Assembly (NCBI GenBank): GCA_018894775.1
Contig: JAHIPG010000304.1
Span: 1 to 12,755 of the forward strand
DNA length: 12,755 bases
Source: Nanobdellota archaeon
Lineage (GTDB): Archaea; Nanobdellota; Nanobdellia; SCGC-AAA011-G17; VGLX01
Direction of reading: 5' to 3'
In this document: positions 6,336-12,755 of the stretch, one piece after another
Layout: each line of letters starts with the position of its first letter
Numbering within the stretch: position 1 is the stretch's first letter
Made by a program: the position numbers and the translations under genes
The notes under the pieces: model-generated
Database searches by the model: none
What the model was told of the DNA's origin: nothing
Seen by the model: the letters and a program-made list of their open reading frames with translations, nothing else

Positions 6336-7346
6336 ATGTCTACATATAAAGAGGCTGGTGTTGATATAGACGCAGGTAATGAGTTTGTCAAGAAGATAAA
6401 GCCTTTTGTGAAATCTACATGGAGCAGTAATGTCCATACTGATCTAAGCAGTTTTGCTGCTTTGTATAAGAATGGTCGTGGCAAGTATCTTGTTGCCAGT
6501 ACAGACGGTGTTGGTACTAAGGTTAAGGTTGCTTTTAAGACAGATACGCATGATACTATTGGTATTGATCTTGTTGCTATGTGTGCTAATGATGTTCTGA
6601 CTATTGGTGCTAAGCCGTTATTCTTTTTGGATTATATTGCTTGTGGTAATCTTTATAGGAATCATAAAAATTTAGAGGATGTTGTTAAGGGTATATCAGT
6701 AGGTTGTATGCTTGCTGGTTGTAGCCTTATTGGTGGTGAGACTGCTGAGATGCCTAGTATGTATGGCTGGTATGAGTATGATCTTGCCGGTTTTGTTGTT
6801 GGTGAGGTAAAAGGCAAGGATATCATCAGTGGTGCTAATATTAAGAAAGGTGATAGAATTTTAGGATTAGAGTCATCTGGTTTGCACAGTAATGGTTATT
6901 CTTTAGTTAGAAAGATTTTCTTTGATGATCTTGATTTGAGGGGTGTTAATTATGTTGATGAACTTGGCAAAACTGTTAAGGAAGAATTGTTAGAGCCAAC
7001 CAGGATTTATGCTCAGGAAGTTTTGGCTGTTAACAAAAAACTGAAAGGGATTGCTAATATAACCGGAGGAGGTTTTATCGATAATATTCCTAGGGCTTTG
7101 CCGAAAGGTTTAGGTGTTGAGATTAAGAAGGGTAGCTGGCCTGTTATGCCTATCTTTGATTTTTTGCAGGATAAAGGTAATGTTGCTGAGGAAGAGATGT
7201 ATCGTACGTTTAACATGGGTATTGGTATGGTTTTTATTGTTGATAATAAGTTCAAGGATTCTCACAGGAAAAAGATAGAGAATTTAGGGACTAAAGTTTA
7301 TGATATTGGTAAAGTTGTTGATAAAGAAGGCGTTAAGTTATTGTAA
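6336..7346 (+). CDS. purM: Phosphoribosylformylglycinamidine cyclo-ligase (AIR synthase)
   Basis: Catalyses the ATP-dependent ring closure of FGAM to aminoimidazole ribonucleotide, the fifth step of de novo purine synthesis. The 336-aa length is normal. Family signatures are present in order: the nucleotide-binding STDGVGTKVKVA (56-67), IGIDLVAMCANDVL (75-88), IGGETAEMP, GLHSNGYSLVRK (182-193) and ITGGGFIDNIPRALP. It starts one base after the deoC stop without a clear ribosome-binding site, suggesting translational coupling. Its stop codon lies inside a 10-bp inverted repeat. The gene favours AAG for lysine and is rich in GTT and GAT codons, like deoC. Together with the IMP cyclohydrolase at 11704 it implies that the organism makes purines de novo, though other pathway genes are not here. 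Confidence 0.96.
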   Translation: MSTYKEAGVDIDAGNEFVKKIKPFVKSTWSSNVHTDLSSFAALYKNGRGKYLVASTDGVGTKVKVAFKTDTHDTIGIDLVAMCANDVLTIGAKPLFFLDYIACGNLYRNHKNLEDVVKGISVGCMLAGCSLIGGETAEMPSMYGWYEYDLAGFVVGEVKGKDIISGANIKKGDRILGLESSGLHSNGYSLVRKIFFDDLDLRGVNYVDELGKTVKEELLEPTRIYAQEVLAVNKKLKGIANITGGGFIDNIPRALPKGLGVEIKKGSWPVMPIFDFLQDKGNVAEEEMYRTFNMGIGMVFIVDNKFKDSHRKKIENLGTKVYDIGKVVDKEGVKLL

Positions 7347-7369
7347 CATGGTATCTGAAATGTTACAAT
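7340..7369. repeat. Perfect 10-bp inverted repeat over the purM stop codon
   Basis: ATTGTAACAT at 7340-7349 is exactly complementary to ATGTTACAAT at 7360-7369, with a 10-nt loop. The purM TAA (7344-7346) lies in the left arm. It could form an RNA hairpin at the 3' end of the deoC-purM message (stability, processing) or be a dimeric-protein binding site upstream of the next promoter. No T-run follows, so it is not a classical intrinsic terminator. Confidence 0.7.
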
Positions 7370-7393
7370 TTAAAAGTAGTAAAAAGAGAAAGG

Positions 7394-7401
7394 TTTAAAT
7401 A
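7394..7401 (+). promoter_or_regulatory. TATA box for the 630-aa membrane protein
   Basis: TTTAAATA is a close match to the archaeal TATA consensus. A start site about 27 nt on (near 7421) would fall just before the AGGGGG at 7424-7429, which lies 13 nt before the ATG at 7443. Confidence 0.6.
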
Positions 7402-7442
7402 CGCATATCCATTCTAAACATCAAGGGGGTTTAATTCAAAAC

Positions 7443-9335
7443 ATGATAAAAATAGATAAAACTACATCAAAATTAGAAGATACTATTCTTGAATACTTTC
7501 TAGAAAAAGGAGAATTAAGCCAAAAGGCAAAAGTAGATTTTGACCTAAAAAAATCATGGTCCTATTTCCTAAATAAAAAAAGGACAGGAACATTACATGT
7601 AAAAGAAGAAGATGAAACCATAGACTACCAGATAGATATCCAAAGCCATATCTTTAAAAGAAAAAAATGGGATATCAGATGTAAAGGAGGAACCTTATGT
7701 GATGATCAAAACAAATTCCTTGACATGCACGTCAAAGAAGAAAAAGAAGCAGAAGAAAATAAGTTCACTATAGAATCAACAATAGAACACTCAAGCGAAG
7801 GAGGATTCTCAACATGGTTCTATGGCGACAAGCTAGATACTATGAGGAAACTTTATGAAAAAATTCCCACAGCAAAAAATCTGATGACTTACCAAGCCTT
7901 GAAATATTTGGGTATGACTTGCTTCACAGCAACAGTCGGTCTTGAACTTACAAGAAGATTAGCTATACAACAAAATCTCTGGCTGTTCTTAGTATATGCA
8001 TTAGGTGCGTACGCTACTAGTACAGCTGTGCAAACATGGATGGCTAAACATAATGCTGAAAAAATAACTAACAAAACGCCAGCAACAGTATCCCACAAAG
8101 TATTCGACAAAGAAGGACTGTTAATGAGATCAAACAAAGAAATAAACACATGGGCCCACTTCGAAAAAAGAGTAATGGGGTTATTTGAAGAAAACAGGCT
8201 AAGCGACCAGTCGCTAAAAGAAAAAACCTTTGGGCAAAGATTACAGGAAGGGTACTTCAACCAAAAATTCGAAATCTATAAAGCAATAAAAAATGCAAAA
8301 TCAAAAAAAGAAAAAATAAGAATTATCCAAGAAAAACTGCCTCTTGATTATAAATCATTAGATCATAAAGAGCTAAAAGAATTAAAAAAGCTCGCCGGAA
8401 AACTCAAAGGAATCGATGAAGAATTCATTAAAGAAATTGGAGGAAACCTTTTCGAATCTTTTGAAGATAAAAAGCTACTTATTGATGTGATGAAACCAAC
8501 ACTTGAAAAATTCTTAAAAGAAGACTATGTAAAAATTGTAACAGGTGAAGATAAAACAAAAAGTATGAAACTGGAAGATGTAACCTCACTTCTAGAACGA
8601 ACAGTCAAAGAGTCCATAAGAAAAAATACTCTTGATGAAAACTATGAAGTCATCCACAAGACCACAGACATAAACTCCTTATGTACTGGCTTAGAAGTTT
8701 TAAACTATCTCTTAGGCTACACCTTGTTGTTTTACACTGCAAATCCTTTGTACGTCCTTTCATATTATGGTGTAACTGCATTCACAGAATCATTAGAAAA
8801 TACAGGCCAGTTTAGAACATGGAACACAATATTCCTTGAGTATTACAGACGAGTAATGGAAGATACTAATATAAACCAAGAACAAGTATGGCAGGACCAT
8901 GATGCAACTTTCACAAAATGTTCATATAAAGGAGGAGCTATGGGCACTTCAATAGGTTTTGGCCTCCAAGGAATATCTAACCTACTGATACGGCCACATT
9001 ACGCGACAAAAGAAATCGTTGAAGGTGTAGAAAAAACTGTTTACCAAGTTCCAGAATTATTTAATATGTGGAACCTGCCTATTACATATGAAAACATCCC
9101 TACACTGCTTGTTGGAGGGGCTATTTCTATAGGAATATATTTTGTAGGTTTGAATTATTATTTCAAATGGAAAAATGAACTAAAAGGCCAGTTAAAGCAA
9201 GAGCTAATGGAAAAACATCCAGAATCAGAATTCTTATTGCCAGAATACCAGCGTAGCATACCTAAAAAGGTTACAGACAAACTTCTTTCTCCTTTCTATA
9301 AAAGAAAAAATGATAATCTGGAAAATAAGTGTTAA
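7443..9335 (+). CDS. Hypothetical multi-pass membrane protein, 630 aa
   Basis: I do not recognise this protein. Residues 1-145 look like a soluble, Lys/Glu-rich domain with many short strands. Hydrophobic segments then appear as a pair at about 152-174 and 179-200, a pair at about 417-434 and 436-455, a weaker one at about 498-516, and one at about 554-575. Between the pairs lies a roughly 210-residue, highly charged helical region with coiled-coil character. The tail after 575 is charged and soluble. There is no signal peptide. The gene stands alone, with its own TATA box and an AGGGGG site. It uses AAA almost throughout for lysine, whereas the flanking deoC-purM and the AAA-Lon gene prefer AAG, so its history or expression may differ. 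It ends convergently with the PHP gene 75 bp away. It could be a scaffold or membrane-remodelling protein, but nothing in the sequence fixes a function. Confidence 0.85.
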   Translation: MIKIDKTTSKLEDTILEYFLEKGELSQKAKVDFDLKKSWSYFLNKKRTGTLHVKEEDETIDYQIDIQSHIFKRKKWDIRCKGGTLCDDQNKFLDMHVKEEKEAEENKFTIESTIEHSSEGGFSTWFYGDKLDTMRKLYEKIPTAKNLMTYQALKYLGMTCFTATVGLELTRRLAIQQNLWLFLVYALGAYATSTAVQTWMAKHNAEKITNKTPATVSHKVFDKEGLLMRSNKEINTWAHFEKRVMGLFEENRLSDQSLKEKTFGQRLQEGYFNQKFEIYKAIKNAKSKKEKIRIIQEKLPLDYKSLDHKELKELKKLAGKLKGIDEEFIKEIGGNLFESFEDKKLLIDVMKPTLEKFLKEDYVKIVTGEDKTKSMKLEDVTSLLERTVKESIRKNTLDENYEVIHKTTDINSLCTGLEVLNYLLGYTLLFYTANPLYVLSYYGVTAFTESLENTGQFRTWNTIFLEYYRRVMEDTNINQEQVWQDHDATFTKCSYKGGAMGTSIGFGLQGISNLLIRPHYATKEIVEGVEKTVYQVPELFNMWNLPITYENIPTLLVGGAISIGIYFVGLNYYFKWKNELKGQLKQELMEKHPESEFLLPEYQRSIPKKVTDKLLSPFYKRKNDNLENKC

Positions 9336-9410
9336 GTTTATGAAAAAAGATATAATCTCTCCTTAAAACAAGATTGCACGGTTATTTATACAATCCTAAG
9401 TATGAATAGG

Positions 9411-10025
9411 CTATTTTTTTGATATCTGGTAACGCCCTTCTTTTAGAATCTTTATAAGTTCTTTTTCATTTTTAGGTGTGTCAAATAATTCATTGTAATA
9501 CACGCCTACAGTATCAGTTTCATGGCTGTCTGAATTGGTAATAAGGTGGCAACCCCATTTCTTTGCTAATTCTATCCTTTTTTCATGTTTTCCATCTTCT
9601 AAATTGGATGAGTATAGCTCTACTGCATGAGGGGGGAAATTCCCGATATCAACAATATCATCCCTATAACGATAAGGATGTACTATAGCTAAGTAACCAT
9701 CATGATTAACCACGAAATTATAAAGCTCATCATAACCCCACATGTTTTTAATTGATGTCTCAATCTTAGGATCATCAACGCCAAGAACGATAATATCCTC
9801 ATACTTGCCATCATAACGAACACTAACTTCAATACCACCAAAAATGCGGAAAGGAGAATACTTATCGTTCAACTCTTTCAACCTATCTTTTGGGACTAGA
9901 TTATAGTGATCAGTAAAAACTAAAGCATTCAGTCCTTTATCAATAGCACTCTGTATCTGATCTTCCTCACAAGCAACACCGCACCTAGATCTTTCACTTG
10001 AATGGACATGTAAGTCTATCTTCAT
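9411..10025 (-). CDS. PHP-domain metal-dependent phosphoesterase
   Basis: A 204-aa single-domain member of the polymerase-and-histidinol-phosphatase (PHP) superfamily, which hydrolyses phosphoester bonds with a two- or three-metal centre. The metal-binding motifs appear in order: HVH (His6, His8), TDH (Asp39, His40), GIE (Glu66), VHP (His116) and NSDSH (Asp166, His168). This full set predicts an active enzyme. There is no DNA polymerase or other domain, so the target may be a sugar phosphate, nucleotide or small nucleic acid; it cannot be set from sequence. A histidinol-phosphatase role is possible, but there are no histidine genes nearby. AGGAG lies about 9 nt before the ATG. It follows the M32 carboxypeptidase gene on the same strand after 64 bp and also has its own TATA-like box. 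Confidence 0.9.
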   Translation of the reverse strand: MKIDLHVHSSERSRCGVACEEDQIQSAIDKGLNALVFTDHYNLVPKDRLKELNDKYSPFRIFGGIEVSVRYDGKYEDIIVLGVDDPKIETSIKNMWGYDELYNFVVNHDGYLAIVHPYRYRDDIVDIGNFPPHAVELYSSNLEDGKHEKRIELAKKWGCHLITNSDSHETDTVGVYYNELFDTPKNEKELIKILKEGRYQISKK

Positions 10026-10048
10026 GATTCGCTCCTACTTTTTCAACA

Positions 10049-10056
10049 TATTTAAA
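10049..10056 (-). promoter_or_regulatory. TATA-like box before the PHP gene
   Basis: The minus strand reads TTTAAATA in the 64-bp gap after the M32 gene. Its distance (about 27 nt to the ATG at 10025) would predict a nearly leaderless transcript, which conflicts with the AGGAG located between the two. Either the start site is shifted or the gene is read from the upstream M32 message. Confidence 0.4.
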
Positions 10057-10089
10057 ATTATGCATTTTAATTGTTGCTTAAATCCACTG

Positions 10090-11598
10090 TTATTTGTACA
10101 GTTCTAAGTATTTATTCCTTAGATATTGTATGAAGAAGTCAGGATCAAGTCCTTTTCTGCAGGTCTTTTTTATTATCTGGTCTGCTGTTAGTATCCTTCC
10201 GTATTTGTGCACGTGTTCTTTTAGCCAGTCAACTACTGGTTTGAAGTTTCCTTTCTCTATCTGTTTTTTTATTGATGGTTTCTCTTTTTTTAGGCAGTCG
10301 AAGAGTTGTGAAGCATATATTACGCCTATTGCGTATGTTGGGAAGTATCCGAATGCTCCTAAGCCCCAGTGTATGTCTTGCAATACTCCTTCTCTGTCGT
10401 TTTTGGGTACAACTCCTAAAAATTCTTTCATCTTTTTCTTCCATGCTTTTGGGAGATCATCTATTCTTAGTTTGCCTTCAATCAGCTCAAGCTCTAGCTC
10501 AAATCTTAGTATTACATGCAAACAGTAGGTTACTTCATCAGCCATGACCCTGTTTGTTCCTGGTTTTACCATGTTGATGTCTTTGTAGAAGTCTCTTAGC
10601 ACTACGTTTTTGAGTTCTTCTCTGTATTCTTTTTTGAAAGTAGAAAAATAGTAATTCCAGAACCAGATGTTTTTCCCTATCATGTTTTCCCAGAATTTTG
10701 ATTGTGATTCATGAAGGCCGATTGATGCTGGTCCTCCAATCACTGTATACTCAAATTCTCTTGGTAATCCTAGTTGGTATAAACAGTGTCCTGCTTCGTG
10801 TATTGTTGATGTCAAAGATTCAAAAGGGTTTGTTTCATCATATCTTGTGGTTATCCTTATGTCATCGTAGGATAGGCCTAGTGTGAATGGGTGTGATGAC
10901 ATATCTAGTCTGCTTTTTGTTGGCGGCAGTGTCATCAGATTTATGATATTTTCACTTAGCTTTTTTTGTTTTGTGATGGAATATTTTTTCCCCCTGACTG
11001 TATTTTTCTGTATTTTATATGTTCTTGTTTTCTTGATTTCTTTAAGAAGCTGTATTAATTCTTCTTTTAGCTTGTCAAATATAGGTTTTATCTTTTCTAC
11101 AGTCATGCCTTCTTCAAATTCATCAAGTAGGCTATTGTAGATATGTCCTTTTATTCCGATGTATTTTGATTCCTGTCTTTTTAGTTTGACTAGTTTTTTC
11201 AGCCATGGTGCGAATATTTTGAAGTCGTTTTTTTCTTTGGCTTTTTGCCATGCCATTGTTGCAATTGTTGATGTTTTTGCTAGCTCTTCCACAAATTCTG
11301 TCGGTATTTTTCTTGCGTCGAGAACATCTTTGTAGAGTCTTTTTATTATTATTTGGTCTTTCTTTTTGAGTTTGTTTAGATTTCTTGGGTTGTGTAATCT
11401 TTTTACTGCTTTGTAGAGTTCTTCTGACATGAATTTTTCGTGTATTATTTTTAGTATTGATGATGTTTGTTCTGCTCTCCCTCTGTTTGCGTCTTCCGGC
11501 ATGTAGGTCTTTTGGTCCCAGTCAAGGAGTGTTAGAACTGAACTTAGAACTGATATGTCTTTTTGTATTTTATATATTATTTCCAGCTCTTTTTTCAT
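10090..11598 (-). CDS. M32-family metallocarboxypeptidase (carboxypeptidase Taq type)
   Basis: Zinc-dependent cytosolic carboxypeptidase that trims residues from the C-termini of peptides. The 502-aa length is standard. The zinc motif is HEAGH (267-271) within STIHEAGH, followed by the third ligand Glu297 in GLHESQS, a hallmark of the family. SSHPFT (about 234-239) and the DIRITTRYDE block (about 246-255) are also characteristic. The fold is predicted mostly helical and there is no signal peptide. The ATG at 11598 has no ribosome-binding site, but a TATA-like box lies about 26 nt upstream, so the mRNA is probably leaderless. It lies upstream of the PHP gene on the same strand. A role in finishing peptides released by cytosolic proteases is a reasonable inference. 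Confidence 0.95.
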   Translation of the reverse strand: MKKELEIIYKIQKDISVLSSVLTLLDWDQKTYMPEDANRGRAEQTSSILKIIHEKFMSEELYKAVKRLHNPRNLNKLKKKDQIIIKRLYKDVLDARKIPTEFVEELAKTSTIATMAWQKAKEKNDFKIFAPWLKKLVKLKRQESKYIGIKGHIYNSLLDEFEEGMTVEKIKPIFDKLKEELIQLLKEIKKTRTYKIQKNTVRGKKYSITKQKKLSENIINLMTLPPTKSRLDMSSHPFTLGLSYDDIRITTRYDETNPFESLTSTIHEAGHCLYQLGLPREFEYTVIGGPASIGLHESQSKFWENMIGKNIWFWNYYFSTFKKEYREELKNVVLRDFYKDINMVKPGTNRVMADEVTYCLHVILRFELELELIEGKLRIDDLPKAWKKKMKEFLGVVPKNDREGVLQDIHWGLGAFGYFPTYAIGVIYASQLFDCLKKEKPSIKKQIEKGNFKPVVDWLKEHVHKYGRILTADQIIKKTCRKGLDPDFFIQYLRNKYLELYK

Positions 11599-11621
11599 GT
11601 AGAATTATAGGAGGTTTTGGG

Positions 11622-11628
11622 TTTTATA
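11622..11628 (-). promoter_or_regulatory. TATA box giving a leaderless M32 mRNA
   Basis: The minus strand reads TATAAAA. Its centre is about 27 nt before the ATG at 11598. No purine-rich ribosome-binding site lies between them; the GGAGG visible at 11610-11614 is on the other strand. Confidence 0.5.
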
Positions 11629-11692
11629 GTTTTCTGTTAGCTATACAGGTGATAAATAGTTTTAAAAACTTTTAAAACCAAGGAATCTAAAA

Positions 11693-11698
11693 GGTGAT
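11693..11698 (+). promoter_or_regulatory. Ribosome-binding site of the IMP cyclohydrolase gene
   Basis: GGTGAT matches the 3' end of archaeal 16S rRNA exactly and lies 5 nt before the ATG at 11704. TTTTAAAA boxes about 30-40 nt upstream are candidate TATA elements. An ATG at 11699 is in another frame. Confidence 0.7.
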
Positions 11699-11703
11699 AT
11701 GAT

Positions 11704-12516
11704 ATGGTAAAAGGTTTAGAAAATATTGCAAATAAAGAATACCTTGGAAGAGTGATAATTCTTGGAAAAGATGTAACAAAAAAGAATGATGTGATTATTT
11801 ATGCCCTAACTGGTAGAAGTGAGCCAAGCAGAGCAAGAGTAATCAAAGATGAAAAAGATACAATAAAAACAAGTGTTACAGATAAGAATCAGTTGAAAAA
11901 AGGGAATCCTAAACTTCTGATTTATAACTGTATAAGAAGATTCCATGACACATTTGTCATAAGTAATGGAGCCCAGACAGATATTATTTACAATACTGCC
12001 AAAAAATTATGGAATGATAAACTTTCTCCTACAGAAAATTTGATAAAATCTTTTGATAAACCTTACCTTATTAAAGGTAACAATGAAGATGAATTCATAG
12101 ACCTGTCGACCTATGAACCTGATAAGCCTAATTTTACACCAAGGATTAATGGTGTAATCACAAGAAATGGTGCTGCTTTGTCTTTGGTAAAGTGTGTTGA
12201 TGGGCTTGAAGTAAAACAGTTTTTTGAAGTTCCTTTAATTCCAAAAAAAGGCTTTTGTTTATCAACCTATAAAGGTAAGAATGTACAGCACAATCAGAGT
12301 ATTCCTTCTTTTGAAGGAGAACCTTTTCCAGTAAGATTATATGGTGATAACCCTGAACAGGTTGCAAAGGATGTCTACGAAGCTTTAGGACCTAAAAAAT
12401 CAGGTAAGGGTATAGTAAGCCCTGGAGAGGACTTTAGAGTCAGTGTTGTAACCATCTTTTACAATCGTGAATCAAATAAGATAAGGAAACATATTATAAA
12501 CAGAAATAGTGACTAA
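11704..12516 (+). CDS. IMP cyclohydrolase (IMP_cyclohyd family)
   Basis: Closes FAICAR to inosine monophosphate, the last step of de novo purine synthesis. The 270-aa protein shows the blocks I associate with the stand-alone IMP cyclohydrolase family (archaeal PurO and its bacterial relatives): YLGR (13-16), ALTGRSEPSRAR (34-45), NGAQTDIIY (88-96), PNFTPRING (142-150) and PSFEGEP (201-207). The wording of these blocks is closer to the bacterial members than to short methanogen PurO, and the protein is somewhat longer than PurO, with an extra segment at about 105-135. No transformylase domain is attached, unlike PurH. It is a single gene with an exact GGTGAT site, convergent with the partial gene at the right edge. 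It complements purM, which lies 4 kb away rather than beside it. Confidence 0.85.
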   Translation: MVKGLENIANKEYLGRVIILGKDVTKKNDVIIYALTGRSEPSRARVIKDEKDTIKTSVTDKNQLKKGNPKLLIYNCIRRFHDTFVISNGAQTDIIYNTAKKLWNDKLSPTENLIKSFDKPYLIKGNNEDEFIDLSTYEPDKPNFTPRINGVITRNGAALSLVKCVDGLEVKQFFEVPLIPKKGFCLSTYKGKNVQHNQSIPSFEGEPFPVRLYGDNPEQVAKDVYEALGPKKSGKGIVSPGEDFRVSVVTIFYNRESNKIRKHIINRNSD

Positions 12517-12521
12517 TAGAA

Positions 12522-12755
12522 TCAATCTTTTTCCTTAGTAAATACTCCTCTGGCAATTACTTTATCCCAGAGTTCATGTGTTCTTGAGCTTGTGAAATGC
12601 ATATTAAGTGCCACTTTTATATCATATCCTGCGTAATACTTTGGTCTTCCTTTCGCTTCTTTAGGATATTTGTCAGGATTTTCTGCAATATTTTTTATAT
12701 AGCCGTGATAGAAGCTTTCAGCGTCTTTGTAATTATCCAATATTTGTATGGCATA
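12522..12755 (-). CDS. Hypothetical protein, 3' part, cut by the window edge
   Basis: The minus-strand frame is open from the right edge to a TGA at 12522, giving at least 78 codons. A TTG at 12740 could start it, but the frame continues upstream with plausible codons (YAIQIL before DNYKDAESF), so I treat the gene as truncated. The visible part is soluble and rich in Lys, Tyr and Asp, with segments such as FYHGYIKNIAENPDKYPKE and HELWDKVIARGVF. I do not recognise a family. It converges with the IMP cyclohydrolase gene, with 5 bp between the two stops. Confidence 0.6.
   Translation of the reverse strand, partial: YAIQILDNYKDAESFYHGYIKNIAENPDKYPKEAKGRPKYYAGYDIKVALNMHFTSSRTHELWDKVIARGVFTKEKD

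Noticed and set aside
9374..9397. Hairpin GATTG/CAATC between the convergent genes, as terminator of the PHP gene
   Set aside because: Only 5 bp with a 14-nt loop and a short interrupted T-run on the minus strand; could be chance.
10094..11675. Several plus-strand reading frames opposite the M32 gene
   Set aside because: They are complements of a well-conserved metallopeptidase and lack ribosome-binding sites.

Overview
The window looks like a piece of an AT-rich archaeal genome. Genes have TATA-box promoters (TTTAAATA, TTTATAAA) about 25-30 nt before plausible start sites. Ribosome-binding sites are of the GGAGG or GGTGAT type, and two genes look leaderless. The mixture of archaeal signals, bacterial-looking enzymes and many unplaceable small proteins resembles DPANN lineages such as Woesearchaeota; that placement is inference, not proof.

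Layout: (1) 1-2714, a large cytosolic AAA-plus-Lon protease, probably cut by the left edge. (2) 2715-3161, a gene-free stretch holding five consecutive hairpins with one shared architecture. Read on the minus strand, four are capped by C(UUCG)G tetraloops, and a TATA box lies just upstream of the first, so this looks like an undescribed structured RNA gene. (3) 3162-3506 (minus), a ribosome-hibernation (HPF/RaiA-like) protein. (4) 3652-4095, an unknown 147-aa protein. (5) 4100-5541 (minus), a two-gene unit of an unknown 165-aa protein coupled by an ATGA overlap to malate dehydrogenase. (6) 5630-7346, deoxyribose-phosphate aldolase followed one base later by AIR synthase (PurM). (7) 7443-9335, an unknown 630-aa multi-pass membrane protein. 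(8) 9411-11598 (minus), an M32 carboxypeptidase followed by a PHP-domain phosphoesterase. (9) 11704-12516, an IMP cyclohydrolase. (10) 12522-12755 (minus), the 3' part of an unknown gene cut by the right edge.

Most recognisable genes are housekeeping metabolism: two steps of de novo purine synthesis (PurM and the final IMP cyclohydrolase), deoxyribose phosphate breakdown, malate/oxaloacetate interconversion, and protein or peptide turnover (Lon-like, M32). There are no mobile elements, CRISPR arrays, tRNAs or rRNAs that I can support. The most interesting items are the hairpin array at 2748-3071, the unusual AAA-Lon protease beside it, and the unknown membrane protein.
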